Source of the DNA: Crocodylus rhombifer
Taxonomy: Eukaryota > Chordata > Crocodylia > Crocodylidae
Length of the DNA stretch: 64,000 nt
Assembly: GCA_038503035.1 (NCBI GenBank)
Contig: JAVSML010000984.1
Span: 1-64,000 of the forward strand
Direction of reading: 5' to 3'
Shown here: piece by piece, positions 12,301 to 27,400 of the stretch
Numbering within the stretch: position 1 is the stretch's first letter
Layout: the number at the start of each line of letters is the position of its first letter
The notes under the pieces: model-generated
What the model was told of the DNA's origin: nothing
The model's input: the letters and a program-made list of their open reading frames with translations, nothing else
The model's database searches: none
Program-made: the position numbers and the translations under genes

Positions 12301-15300
12301 CTCCACTAGAACACAGGCGCAATTTGTTGCTTCCCTCTGAAGTGCTTTAATCTGAAGTCTTCAAGTGGCAACATTGAGTTAACCCAGTGACTTTTATGGA
12401 AAGTTAAGCCCTTGAAATGACAGCATAGATTAAGGAATTTAAAAAAAACAGTCTTTCAAGAGCTGTTTGACTGATTTAGCTGATATTCTCATGCCCATCA
12501 TGCAGAGATTATTTGCAAGTCAACAAGAATAGGATCCACAATAATGCAGTTTTTTTTTTAAGAAAATATCTTTCTCTTTGAGATGATGATACTTTGTATT
12601 CTGTGATTTATTCCTTCTGTTAGGAGCCCTCAGCTACTTCAGAGTTTGAGTTGTGAGGTTGCTGAGGAATTGTAGATGGCGGCTCAGCAGGAGCATGAGG
12701 CGGTGCAAGGCATGAGCTCCAGTTAATTATGCTGCTCTTCAAAAATTTTTGGACCTGCATGCCTGGGGCATATACACACCTACCCACGCTGACTGCAGCA
12801 TCTCTAAGAACCAGTTACTGTAAGAAGAGTAATTAATGGTTCTATATAACATGCCTATTAGGCAAGGCAAACAAATCTCACTAAAATCAAAATAGTTTCC
12901 AAACCCTGAAGAGTCCTTCATATATCCCATGGGAGACAACTAAAAACTGTTTCCTAAGTAAGATCCTGGGCTATATTTTTCTATAAGTTGGAAGACTTCT
13001 TGCAGTTAAGCCATTAAATCAGCAGTCCTGATTCTGCAATAAACTTTACTGTTTTCCACCTGCTTTCCCCTTCCTGAAGCTTCCTGGCATCTCCTAGATT
13101 TCAGTAGGTTGTCTCTGGACAGCGTGTTCCTCTCAAGTGGACCTTGTTCTAAGATCAAGGTGTAAGTCGGAAAATATCTAAGTTCAATAAGATTACTAAA
13201 GCCACAAGTACTACATTTAATAAGAACATTTTATTCATTATTACAGAATTAGACAAATCAATATCTGAGTTATATTTCCACAGTGTATTTTTCATCTGAC
13301 CTCTTAATGTTAAATCAAGATGTCACAAACAGTTTAAAACAGAGTAAGTAGGCATTTTTTATCTTTGAAAAGAGATAATTTGCTAAATAGGTAACAGCAG
13401 CTGTGAAATCACAGAGAAATCAGAATGTCAGTTTAAAGTATTTTTCTTCTGTGACAGTAAACAGCTTTGGAAAAATCTAGTGCTTTTTTATTGTTTTGTA
13501 ATAAAATTGAATTGATTCGGCAAACTCTAGCGTAAGGGATGCTTCATAGGGAAGTATAAATACAGTGGGCCTGATTTCAAAGGTATTCAGCAGTCAGGAA
13601 CTCCTGCTGAGTGTAACCGAGGAATATATCATCTTTTATCCCTGTTAGTGATGGAATTCCCTGCATTCTGGTTCTGGGCATCTGATCTGCACATAATACC
13701 TGTGATTATTTCTCAACTCTTTAATCTGTGACTGATTTACAGTAATTGAACAATCATAATGCAGGTATTTTTTTAATTAACTGTGAAGTTATTTTTTTCC
13801 AGTAACAGTATTTCAGATAGAAAATTCTCTCTGTGATAATTTCTCTACTTAGATTGTCTTATGGGCCCAGAACTTTCAAGCTGATTTCTGGCCAGGCTGA
13901 TAGTGCATCAGTTTCTTGCTCCCTCTAATGGGGGTTACAAACTGCAGACATTTACAGAAAAAGGGAATTGAGGGAGGAGGAGGTCAGAAAAAGAGAGCCA
14001 ACATTTATATTCTTAGAAAAGAGGTGATCTTTTGGCAGTTAAAAGTCCAGTTTTTTCCAGAGAAAACTTCACTTAAATTCAACATTATAATTAATTCCAT
14101 ATTGCAGACTATAAAAGATGAAAATGATAGTGGGTTCATGAGCTTTCCTGGGAAGCTTTATGTTATTAGTGTTAAATGGAGAAGCATTTATTTATTTAAA
14201 GTAAAATATTGTACACATGTATAATTCATTTTTTCCTTTATACATTTATTTGCTGACCAGAAAAGCTTAACATGTCCTTTTCATTAAATTACTTTATGGC
14301 ACTGTATGATCAAGAAAAAATATGCTACAAATTAAAACAACTCTTGAATAAAATAATTTTAAACCAAATAAAATATTAAATTCCTGTGTAAGGGCTTGAT
14401 TTGAATGTCTTGCTTAAGTGATACAGAACAGGATCTTGAATGTGCATCATGATAAAACCTGGACTTTTTTCAGCCTACTTTCTTCCCTGCTATTTAAAAG
14501 ATTTTAGAGAACAGGAAATGGAGTCTGAGAATACAAATTAGAAATTTACATTGGAAAAAAAAGTTTTTTTTATCTGTTAGGGTATTATGTTCAAAATACA
14601 ACAGTGTTTTAGAGTATTATAGTATTTCAGTTGTTCTTTGTCATTTTTTTGGTTTGCTTTTAGGCAGTTTTCTGTTAAAATTTATACAGAAGATGACAAG
14701 CAGACATTGGTGTGCTGTTCCCATTTTGTTCCTATCTATGGCACTGGCATATATCCCAGCATGTAAAGCATTGGGAATGGAAGGACTTCATGCACTAAGG
14801 TAAAATTCTACATTGTATTATGTTTCTCTCTGATGCATCCCTTCTCAGAGATTAAAAAAACCCCAATCATGGCAACAGAATTTGATTCTTGCAAAACATG
14901 TTAGCTTAACATTAAAAAAAAAAAAAATGTTTCTTTCTCTATCCAGTCATCCAAAAAGTATGCAGTGTGCGTTTCCCCCCATACAGTGGCTTTCCGCAAT
15001 AGAGAGGCTTTCACATTTGTCCAAATTTGAATGTTCCTCTGCTTTGGCTCAGTTCAAGCAGACTTTCCTCAAACAGGCCTTTTTGCACAGGTCTACTCTC
15101 TAAAGGTAAGCATGGCGATGGATTAAGCAGTGGGGCAGAAGTATTCTTAATAAAAAATACATTTAAGTGAATATTAGGAACAGTGAAACAAGTAAAAAAA
15201 AGCAGTCTCCTGTGTTGACTGGTTTATTGGTTTCTTAGTTGGTCCTGGTAGAGCTAAGGGTTATAAGCCAGTAGTGGGAGAAACCGTGCTTAATACAGCC

Positions 15301-18300
15301 GATGATGGCAGCAGCATCACAAGTCTTCTACACACCTTGTTACAGCACTGTGTGTGCAGCTGGTTGTAATCCTTATAGCATAGGAAGCTGACTTGTGAAG
15401 GGGTTATGATTGGGGTACAAGAGATGCACTAATTCAGCACATTTATTCATTGATTTCTTTGACAACAAGGATCTTGTGGAGACCTGTCTGGAATGATGCT
15501 CTCTAGTGAACAGTGAGGGGAGAGAAGCGTTTCAAATATTAGTTGCGTTTGTTTAGGTGTGATTTCCTGCCCCCCCTTCCCCCCCACTTACATACTTCTG
15601 TTATTAACCAGGACCATGAGCAAGCCCCGTGTCCAGACTGTAGTACATCTTATAAATAAGATAAAGGATTTACACAAGATCACTACAGAGAGAGCCCAAG
15701 ATTCTGGCATGACATCTAGTGTGATGGACCCAGTTTTAGCTGTTTAGCCACACAGCCTTACATACAGGATGAACAAAGCACATCAGTCTCTGGCTAGTAC
15801 CCACATGTTTTCCACAGTCAGGGATAGAGCCCATGGTCTCCAGTGTGCTGCTGTTTCCTACAACCAACTGTGCAATCGCCTGAGAGAAGTTGTCAAATAC
15901 TCCACTGTTGGTGGTTGGAGAGGCTAGCATAAATTATGCTTTTGCTTACCAATATCCTGAGCAGTGTTAAGACAGAGTAACTTCCAAAAAGTATTCAGTG
16001 TGTGGTAGATATGCTGATATAGTGATATAAAAGCATTTGAAGTTTTTTTGTGAAGTATTTGATGAACTTAAAAATCTGTGTCACATTTCAGTACCTGGTA
16101 GAAAAAAGGAAGTAAAAACTTTTGAGTCCTTGATTGTATTATTAATAGGGTTTTAAGTGATGCAAGCATCGGTGGAATTTTGAATGATCCAGTTAGCTGT
16201 TTAGTCAGAAAGTTTTTATTAAATCTGGAGGCCAATAACATTAGTTTAGATGGAAGTTCCAAAATCCTATATAACAAAATACTAACTGTACATTCAATAG
16301 TGGTGTTACAATGCTTATTAATAACTTGCACCCACACAGTAATCATGGGTACAAGCATTTGATCAGAATACTTTCAGCTGGGCTAGTCAGGGAGATTCTA
16401 GCTGTCCCATGCTGGCTTGCTTTAGCAGATCAGCTCACACTAGCAAAGAATCCCTCTCTATCACTCCATTTTATCCCCCTAGATATCTCATTACATCTGC
16501 CTTCTTATGAACTGGTTAGAACTAGCCTAAACTTCCAACAGACTTACCTTGTCATTCTCAGTACACAAAACCTTCCTCCTTTTCTTTGTCCGTTCTTGAG
16601 GGTCTTCCTAGACTTTCTAGAGCAAACCTCCTTGACACTTCTTTGGCCTGCTAGTCAGCTTTCTATTAGTTATCAACCATTTCTCCTACATTAGCACATC
16701 TATGGCTTATCATAATTTCGTACTGCCAACATTAGCATTTTAAGTGTCCGTGTTGTCTGTCTCTGCTTCAAATTCAATTTCCTGAAAGATGGGCCTATAC
16801 CTCATGTAAAAAAAAAAAATATATCCAAACACCTATCGCATATCTACAATACATTTCTTAATTCTTAAAAATGGAGACATTTCTTCTAATTTTTCATTTC
16901 TATGCTTTTGGGTTTTGAAGTAGGTAGAAGTATATCCATATGCTCTCTTAATTTTTGTATGTATATTAAGATACATGGTTGGTCTTGATTTTTAAAAAAA
17001 AATTTAAATAGCATGGTATATGACACAGGAAGAGCTTTATTTGTGTGTAGAGAGCATATGGCAGATTCTATAATCCATCATATTAATATTCATTATTGAA
17101 ATATGTTTGATCAGTAAAGGTGTGTGTGAAGAACTGTTTAGTCCGCTCAAATGTATAAATCTGTATTAAAGTGCACATTTTTCCTATTTTTAGAGATGTC
17201 CTGCAGTGTACTATGATCACACATCAGATTCTCTTACGTGGAGCTGCTCAGTGCTATCTTCTTCAAACAGCTATGAACTTAGTAGATGTGGTAAGTGCCG
17301 CCACCACCTCCTCCATAGTAAGTTATTACTTAAAGATGATAACACAGCATAAAAAATGCTGCCAAATAGAACTTAGAGCAACTGATTTTGCTGAAATGGT
17401 AATTTTGGCAATGGTCAAATGCTATGTTCAAAAAGTGTTAGTTTGAGTAATGGAAGTGTAACTTCACTTCATTGTAAGAAACAATTTGGTTCTTTTTGTC
17501 AAATACTCTACTCTACTATCTACTTCTATTGCCATAAGACTTAGGACCTCATTGTACTAAGTACAAACGCTTCTTATAATAGTTTACATTATAAATATTT
17601 ATTTATTTGTTATGTATGTTTGCAGGTCTCTATTTTTTAATGTCAGGATGGTGATACAGTAGTTAAGGCTGGAATATCACTGTCTTTAGTCTTGAATATC
17701 AGTTGTCTAATTTGCTGATTTATTCTTTAGCTCTCAGATTCTTAAGTTGAACCAGAAAGATTTTTTTTCTTCCATCACAATCTTTAAATAGCCTGATATC
17801 GCTTAAAAATTCAGAGATTATTTTGGTGTGTTAGATAGCTCAAAAAGCATTTTACTAGAACTTGAAACCTGCCATTACTGCTTAGTGATTTGTGCCTTTC
17901 TTTTTCTTGAGCATATTCTGTAAAATTTCTAGGTAAAAATTTTATTAAACTACAGTTAATGTATAATGCAAAAAACCATGGGGTTAGAAGAGACCTAAAC
18001 GATCTATTCCTAAACTATTCCAGAAAAATGATTATCCATCATATTTTTGAAAACCTCCAAAGAAAGGGATTCCAGAACATCCCTGGGTAACTTGTCCTAT
18101 TGTTTTACACCTAGGAAGTTTTTTTTGTGATTTATCCTAAATTTGTTTTGCTGTAGTCTATATTCATTCCTTCATATGTTAATCTCCTTTTCTCTAAGCT
18201 AAACATACTTAGTTCTCTCAACCTTTCCTCATATTCCAACTTTCTTTATTGTCTTTATTTTTTTCCTATGGATCTTCTCCAGTTTTCCTTATCCTTAAAA

Positions 18301-21300
18301 TATGGAGCTCAGACCTACACACAATATTCCAGCTGAGGCCTAACCAGGATGCTGAGTAGCATGGTGTTATCACTTCCTGTGTCCTACATGCAGTGCTTCT
18401 GTTAATGTAGCCCAAAACTCTTGCTGCTTTGTGACTGCATCATATTGTTGACTGTATTGAGTCTAGAGCAGTGGTTTTCAACCTTTTCATGGTCAGGGCA
18501 CCCCTCCAGTTGAGACCCAGTGTTGGTGCTACCTGAGCTTACCTCAATGCTTCTAAACCAGGCAATACTGCCTCCTGATAAAACTGCTCATGCCTGCCAC
18601 ACAGCCAGCTGTGGTATGTGTGCACACTCCTGCTGCATTTGGACTTGGTTCAGAGAGGAACAGTTCCATGCACCCCTCTTTTCCATGGGGAGCGTGGGAT
18701 GCGTTGGCTTAGGAAGGGCCGCAGCCGAACCAGCTCCTCCCTGCTTTAGGCTGAACAGATCCCTCATGCAGCAGATTTACTTGGCTGCTGCCGTAGCAGG
18801 AGTGCCTTCATCACGCTATCTCTGTTGAGAACTACTAGTTTATAGTCTAATGAAATCCCCAGCTCCTTCTCATCAGTGCTGCTGCCTAGTTAGTTATTGC
18901 CCATTCTGTTTTTGTGCACGGTTAAGCTATGGGTACTGTACAAGCTGCCTTTTGGCACCCTTTCTTCTTCAGTTAGTATAATGGCACTTTTTTTCCTCTG
19001 TTCGGGGATCTCCAATCACTGCAGAACTCCCTGTGCATTTTGTAGGTCGCTGTGGACCTACTTGAACAGAGATTCCTTGTCAATCAGAAGATTTAGTTGG
19101 AGCTTTGAAAAATCAGTATAACAAAAGTTAATCTGATCCTTATTAAAAAAAATGAAATAAGTGAATACATCTTTACTTGAATTGTCAGTGTACTCCCACA
19201 GCTAGGTACATTAATTATAGGAATTCTATATTCTATAGGAGTTATTTTATAGGAATTGTATGTTCTGATGAACTTATACTGGAAGTTGAAAAAAAGGCAG
19301 AAATGAGTAACTTGAGAGTGCACCTTAGTGAGTGGTAAGGGAGAAAGTTAGTATCTTCTTGTTAGATGGAAACAAACTCTCCTGAATTACTGCTGCAGTA
19401 TCACAGAAGGGTTTTTTTTGTTTTTTTTTTTGTGTATTTCTTTATATGTGAGATTCTGATTCTTGAATAATTCCTTTAGGAGAAAGTGTCACTTCCAGAA
19501 ATTTCAAGTTTCCTTGTGTCTCTTAGACCAGAGGAATCCTTAAGGAGGGGGACGATACTGTGGATGGAGGTAAGAACTGAAACTGCTGCTGTTACTGTAA
19601 TCAATATGTCCTTCAATAAACCATATTAATTTTTTGGTACGAGCTATAACTTATGTTTTTAATTCTCTATTTTGAACTACCTTAATGCTGATCTTGTTTT
19701 GTGCCTAGGTGGTAAGATTTGTGCTTTTTACCTGGAAACTATGATTTCTAATGTTAAGAAGGAATTAATTTTAACTGTACGCAAGTCATTTCGCAGGTTC
19801 TGAATTAAAAAAAAATACATGCATCTTCACCGTGTATTGTAGGTTATTTAAAAAAAAATGTTCCTTTCCTCCTTCACTGACTGTGAATTCTTCAGAAAAA
19901 AGTTTTCTTCCTGAGGTAGCACTTCTGTTGTGCTTTTGCTGTGAATGAGGACTAGCATTAAGGCTGCAGTTTTCAAACTTCTAGAGCTGAGCCCCGCTTT
20001 GAGTTAGTTTTGTTTGTGCCCCTGCCTCAACCCAGATGAAGAGAGACATGCAAAATATGCTTTCATAAACTTAACAGAGACTAACTCAAGTTAAATTACC
20101 TATACCCAGAAATGACCCAAGCAGGGTGCGGGACCTGGGGCAAATCGGCTTCTGTGGGGCCCTGCCCTGGATGTGAGGAAGCTGGCAGTGGAGGCGGGTA
20201 CTGAGCGCCTGGATGTGAAGCTGGCAGTTGTGTAGTCGGCACAGCCACTCCATCCAGGTCCACAGGGCCCCCCCAAAGTGCAGGGTCTGGGGTGGTTGCC
20301 CTGATTCACAACCCCCTGGGGGCAGCCCTGCCTACACCTGTAAGTTTCAAATTCAGAGATTGAAACTGATATTCACAGATAAAGTACTTACTGACTGTAG
20401 CTGTTTCAGCTTCTGCCTTTTGTTTTAGAATAGTATCTTTTAGCAATAAGTATTGCTTCATTTTCACCTCGTAATAGTGTGAAAAACATTGAACTCACCA
20501 TTAGACTCAGCAGCACTGCGCAAATGCTTGTTGTAATTTTTGTGTTGTAAGAGTAGATAGGATAGGCTAACGAAACCAGAAGGTGGGAAATGTAGTTGTT
20601 GCTATGGAAATGATCACTGACTTAATTAAATACATTGTAACACCTGTGAAATCAGTTGCAAAAGGTTTACTCATACTGTTTCAGTGTGTGATGTTGTCAA
20701 GTTCTTGTTATGTAATGATAATAAAAAAAAGTAATATATGCCTTGTGCATGATGCCCCCCCCCAACATTCCTTCATGCATTTAAGGGGGTTTAGCTATCC
20801 ATATCAAAGTAGTTGAAAAAGTACATGCGTCTGTTTGCAGAGGCATAACAGGTGCATTAATTAATAATGATGGATAATATCTAATTGTGATGTATAAAAG
20901 CTTAAATAGGCATGGGCTTTTTGAAGGAAATTATACATATACACAAAAAGATAAAGATATATAGAAAGGAAAGCAAATGAACTTAATGTTCATACACAAG
21001 TGGATCCAGGATTTTATGAAGGGAGATGAAAGAGCAGTGACTGGTGCTGCAGTGATGGGTGCAACCCCTTTCCCAGCCTCCTCTCACTTCTCCCAAGCCC
21101 CTCCTTGAACCACAGTGTGCAGACCACTATGGGACTAGCATCTGGGGACTTTTGAGTCCTCAGGATAGATAAGAATTCCCCCTGTCCCTTTCCCCTGCCT
21201 GCTTCTGTCATCCCAACTCTCCTGGAGAGTTTGGGCACTCCAAAGCTATTTCAGCTGACCTGTGAGCTGGGCTGGGCTCAGCCTGGGACATTGGTGGCAG

Positions 21301-24300
21301 GTGGGTTCCCCCTCCCTGTGTTTGTTTTGGGGCTGGATGGTGTGGAACCTCTCTTCTCTCCACTGGGGAAACCAAGCAGGGATGAGGAAACTGTAGCTGC
21401 TGTCCCATGCTGAGGCCAGCCCTCATGCATTCCAGCTGGAGCAGCTCTGGAGCTCCCCTTGCTGCTGGGACAGTTGCAGCAGCTGGCAGGGGGGGAGGGC
21501 AGTGTACATGCTTCTGAACACTGGGAGGAAAAGGAGGAGTATTCTTATCTTCGGGGACTTAAAAAGGTCCCCAGTTGCTGCTTCTGCCATGTGGTCAGAA
21601 AAGAGGGTTGCAGATACACCACTGCACCCAGGGGCAATGCGTAGGTGCACATGGCTGTGTATCCCCTGCAAAAAGGCGCTGCTGACAGTGTCAGCAGTGC
21701 CTGCAGTCAGTCGCCGTTCACCACCCTGCCAATAGCAGTGCTATCAGTGTCTGCAGGCAGTCCATGATTGCCCCTGACCGTGGCCAAAGCTGTTGAAAGC
21801 ATCTGTGAGAACTCCCAGTTTGCCGACGCTGGGCTCCTGCTGCCACCCTCCCACTGGCACAGCTGTTGCCGGGGTCATGTGCCGTTCATGATTGCACCCC
21901 TTCTGGATTTGCCCCTGTTTATAATGCTTTTTTTTTAGAGAACTAACATCCATTGTGTAGTTGCAAGCAGTTTAATGTATTGTTATATATGTAGTGGCAG
22001 GTTTACGTTAACGTATTTTTGTATAACTATTAGTGAAAAGTGTCATTTGTGACTGATGCAACTTTTAGCAGCCAGATCGTGTGCTCATGGGTAGATGCTT
22101 TTCTGTACTGATAAAAAGTTGCTGCTCTCCAAGGAGAACCCACAGGTATTCAGGCTTTGTCTCCAAATTTAAAAACGTCTGGTACAGGAGAAAAATGACC
22201 TGGGGATAACCAGAGTTAAATCACTCCCAGGAGAACTGGGGAGAACAAATGTCTGTATATGCAGTGGCTTCTCTCAGAAGAGAACAGTCCTCCAGCATCT
22301 GCCCTCTCTTCTTGAGAGATTCTGTCACTTGCTGGACTCTTGTTCCAGTAGAGAGAAGAACAGTCCCCACAGGTTGACCATGAGGAGTCTGGGGCAGCCA
22401 ACCAGAACTTCCCCATATGCCCTGCTGCCATCTGTTGCCAGGCAGACTAAGGAAGTTTGCAGAGTACACAGATGTGTGGACAGCGCCACTGCCGCCCCAG
22501 CAGCAGAGTGTCAGCATTACAGGCTTTCTTCTCATCAGGGCCTCAGCATTCAAATATGTGTACACGCCATTCTGGGTAAGTTGCACTACCAGGAGAACAA
22601 ACCTTGGAGAATTCTCCCAGATAATTTGAATGTATGCATGCAGCCAAAGTGAAAACTTGTAGATGTGTTTATAAATAGTAATGTATTTGTTTTATTTAGC
22701 TTTGCAGTTGGCTGTGCACTAATGATGGCCACTTCAGAAAGTCCATAGAAAGTGATCTTGAGCATCAAGAGAGGTCATCATTAAGTACATATGTACTTAC
22801 TCTTGTTGAAGATTACCTTAAGACACCACCATCTGAAAGTAAGTTCAGATAATATTTATGAATTTATGTATCTTAAGTGCAGAGTCTAGTGTCAGAATAT
22901 TAAGGTTATGAAATCACTTACTCAAAAATAGTGCAACTAGGATGAAAGTTTTTGGTACAGAGTTTACTTGGTTAAACTCCACATCCCAGCCAGGCTTTAG
23001 TTTTCTTTTTTTGATGCATATTAAATACAATGTTTTTTAAGAACAAATGAATAAAAAATAACATTTGAAGGAAAAAAATTCTAACTGCATTTATTCTTGT
23101 CCTTGCTTTACGTTTTAATATGGCAGTATTGCTAGGTGTTTTGTGTATTGTTTTCCCCCCCTCTCTTTCTCCAGCCCACTTTTCAGGGTTGATAGTTAAG
23201 TTGTTCAAGTAAATAGTATTTGCAGTGGAATAGACTAGTAAGACTGCCTAAGGAAGTTGTAAAATCTTCTTCATTGGAGGTTTTTAAGAAGAGTTTGGAT
23301 AAGTATTGAATATGGTTGCTTTAGGAGTTGCATTCCTGCATTCATACAGGTGATCTCTGAGGTCCTTCCAACCGTGCGATTCTAGGTTGCATGGTTTAAA
23401 AAAATCCACAGTTTTTACCAACAAAAATTGTATAATAAACACCCTGGAAGTTATTACCCAAAGAACCTTGTCTACCCTGGCTACCCTGGAACTAACATGG
23501 TTATGGAGGTACAGATACACTGTATTTTTAGTCGGAAGCTTTCTGTGCATCTTTCTTGAAAGTTACAGTACTCCGTTTAAGAGCATAGCTTGGAAAAGGC
23601 TGTGTGCTTACCTGAACTCAGTGTAAACAATGCTCGTTAGCTAAAGGAATAGCCTGCTTTCCATGCTGCTTTAAGTCTCTTTGTTTCTTGCTGCCTTATG
23701 TCTGTGACAACCTTGAAATTGATGGGACCTGGTTATTTCAAGGCTGTTTTAGAAGCCTTGATATTGACAGCTCCTCGTCTATTTAATCAATTATGCAGTT
23801 GAGTACAGTTATTTTACAAAGTAGATAGTGACACCAAAGCATACCTGTGCACTTACCTGATATGCAGATAACTGGATATTACTAGCTTATTCATGGGGTC
23901 AGTGCTATTGTGCAATTAAGCAAATCACATATTAAACCTGAAAGTGTCAGAAGGAAGTTCACAATAATTTTTGGAGCCTAGTCTTCAGCTTATTCAGTGG
24001 GTAAAGTTGAAATATTTGTAATCCAAAAGGCATGTAGTGTCTTCTGTCTTACATTGCCAGTACTTCAGATATTCTGAATTTATTTTACAATCATTTTCTT
24101 TCAAATTTATCTCTTTGTGCATCTTTGACTATTGTGTGAGACCTATCTTGTTGATAAAATGCATGCTGCTACATGAGGTTTATAAATGTGAAATGTCGGA
24201 AGTCAGACATGTTAAATTTATCCTTCTAGAGAATAAGAAGTATGTGTCGGATTTTAGTACTGGTGTGTACATCAGAATAAGATTGTATTATTAGAAAATT

Positions 24301-24440
24301 ATTTTTCTAAAATCTTTTATAATTGGAGATGCTCCAAAATATCTCATTTCACTCGTGATAATTAGAGCAGACTGTTGAATTACTAAGTGTGTGGGGGATG
24401 CATGCTGCACAGGTCATACCAGTGCAGGATATCACTCCTC

Positions 24441-24471
<31 letters not shown>

Positions 24472-27400
24472 GCCCCCCCCCCCCCCNNNNNNNNNNNNNN
24501 NNNNNNNNNNNNNNNNNNNNNNNNNNNNNNNNNNNNNNNNNNNNNNNNNNNNNNNNNNNNNNNNNNNNNNNNNNNNNNNNNNNNNNCCCCCCCCCCCCCC
24601 AAACAGCAGTGTGCCTCCCCTACTACACTGCGATATGCAAGCCCCTCTGCCCCCCACTGCACTGCAACATGCGGGTGCCCTGGCCTCATCTCACCTTCCT
24701 GGCTGCACCGTAGTGTGTGGGAGCCCTGTGGAGCTGCACTGTCACCCTATACTCTCAGGCAAGGACAAGAAGTAGAAGCTGGAGGGAGGAGGAGCATGGA
24801 GACCTGCAGCTGGAGTGAGGGGTAGGAGCAGTGGCTGGGTGGGAACCTGGAGCCTCAAATTAACTCTTTGTGAACTGCCAGTTGGACAGCCCTGAATTAC
24901 AGACTCTAAAATTGTTATCATATTCATTTGGAAATTTCCAAGATACACTTTTTGCTAAGAACAAGTTCGGCAGAACCTCCCCATCTTCTGAAATGTGTAT
25001 TTAACCATTGCTTTAGAGCTCTAGGTCAGATGAATAAACAAACTTCTTATTATAAAAATAAAAAAGTTATCAGTTTACTTGACCTATCCACATTTTATAA
25101 ATAGCTTGTTGAGAAAATTATACTTGTAAGAATTACAGGGATGTAACTGCTTCTGTACTGAAACTCCAGAGCAGGTCTTTATATCCCCAGAGTTAGAAAT
25201 CCAAAACTCATCCCAAATTATAGCTCTTAGACTCTTTTGTAGCAAACAGTTTGTAAAATATTTGGATTACTGTATTTCTGTTTTAAGGGAGCTGAATTTT
25301 TCAACAGGATTTACATACCTCCCAAGCATGTGAAGCTGCTCTGAAAAATCTCAGCATTATTTTTAAATGTACTTAAATAAAGCAAATTATTAAAAGATGA
25401 AGTATATAACCTATTTTTTAAGATAAGTACCTGTAGATTTAGCACTTCTATAATAGAAGAAGAAAATTCAGCTACTTTAAATTTATATATAAGAATTCAA
25501 AGCTTGTTACAAATCTTTAGCCTGACATTTAGTAATTGAATCCATTAATCATTTATATACCATTACCTTCTGCTAATAGGATTGTAAATAAACAACATTA
25601 AAAGTTAAAGAAAATTACCATACTGAGGTGTTGTTTTTTTTTTAAATACCATGGAAACTTTAAATTATCTTTAATCAGGGGAAAGTTGCTTTATGCCTGA
25701 CTGGTTTGAAGCTAAGCTTGTTGCTACAATGATTCTGCTGGCTGCAGATGTAGAGGAATTGAAGAATAAACACAGGTAAGTTTTATAAATTTAATTTTCC
25801 CATCAATTTTTTTTCTTTTGGGCTTGGTTCAGATCTAATTGAAATCAGTGGGAAGGGTGTTCTTGACTTCAGTGGGCTTTGAAACAAAATGTTAGTCTTA
25901 GCCTTAGCACTTGTCACTTGGTAACATTTTCAAAGGAGTCAAGGTGACTTACCAGTTTGACTTGGGCACTTTAAGTATACATTCAGTAGACGATTCTCTT
26001 CTTAATTTTTGTTTTTGTGTAGTGAAAAAATCAACATAAAATGGATTGAATTAAAGGCTTTCTTGTACCCTCTTCTGGATGTCTTGCTGAAACTTGGCAC
26101 TAATGTTTATATCCCAACACTGAAAGCTGATAAAAGCCTGCAACTGCTGTTGAAGTTATTACAGACCTGTTCGTTAAAATGTTCTAATCCACAAGATGGT
26201 TAGTAATATCTTAAGTATATTGTCCTATATTGTTTATTGTTAAACTAAAATTATGAGGTATTTGTTGTGTTCAAATTATATTGCCAAATATTAACAGTTT
26301 TTAATTAATGTAGCAGTTGCATTACAGGCTTCAGTGTTTACAGACTTCAGTGTTTCACAGTAAGCTTTCAATAATTATTGCCATTCCTGATAGCTAGTAT
26401 TACTAAGGGGGAGTTAGTTGCATTCGGTTTTGGCTTGTACATTATTAAAAGAATTCTTAAATAGTTTTTAAATTCAGAATCTTTATGACTAATGATTTGT
26501 GAACACAGGAATTATGGTGAACTATAATGGAAATTAGTAAATTTAACAGTTAAATATGCAATTTGATTTTCTAACCAAATTAGTAATATTAGACTTCTAC
26601 AAATGCAGTCAAATGAGCCAGTTTCAGTCATTTTAATAAATAGTGAACATTGGTGATAAACCCAGTATGATTTGGAACATCTTTGAATGTGTTCATTTTA
26701 TTGCAAGATCCTGGCTGGTTTCTTATTTAATTGAACCTTTTACCTGTTCAAAGTAAAGCAATGTTGACTGTTAAATAATCACAGAAAGCATCAGGCTTTG
26801 ATTGGCCTCCTCTGGCCTTTCCCACATATGTAAAAGTCAATATGGAAGACCTTGAAGAAATCCTCAGAGATATCTCTGAATAACTCTTCTAGAAGCTGAA
26901 GATCTGCTTCGTAGCTGCTAGTTTCATAGCAGATTCAAAAAGAGAGACTCCATTCTTGTGCTTTTATATCTTCTCTTTGTTCTATTGATTTCTCTATTTT
27001 AGAGCAGCGAGGGCATACAACAGCTTTTGGTACCATTTCAGTGCTGATGCATTATCTCTATTTCTTGTGGTGCCAGTTAGGGGTGCACTGATAAAGATCT
27101 TTTGGGCCAGTATCAATGGCTGATTATTAAGGAGCCATATTGGCTGGTACCGATCTGATTGCCAATATGCAGCCAAGCACCTTTGAAAACTGTATCCAGC
27201 TGGTAAGTGTTGCAGGGGAAGGGGTGGAGAGGAGGGAAGGGAGCATGGGGTTGGGGCAGATCGAAGCCCCTGCAGTGAGGGGCTGGGGTAGGTTCTGGTC
27301 AGCTGAGGCAGGGTGGGGCACGGAACGGAGCTGGCAGCTCGTCTGGTGGCGTGTGGCAGGGGGGAGAGCAGGTTCTGCTATGCATACCCCGGGGGAGTCA

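Noticed and set aside
12600..12960. Possible exon or regulatory block with AGAACCAGTTACTGTAAG
   Set aside because: It resembles a dispersed reptilian repeat, but neither ends nor coding potential could be shown.
19965..20340. Possible hAT element starting CAGTTTTCAAACTTCTAGAG
   Set aside because: The left end looks plausible, but no inverted right end or target duplication was found.
24349..24825. Proline- or glycine-rich open frames around 24.4-24.8 kb
   Set aside because: They are translations of the poly(C) tract and of the N gap.
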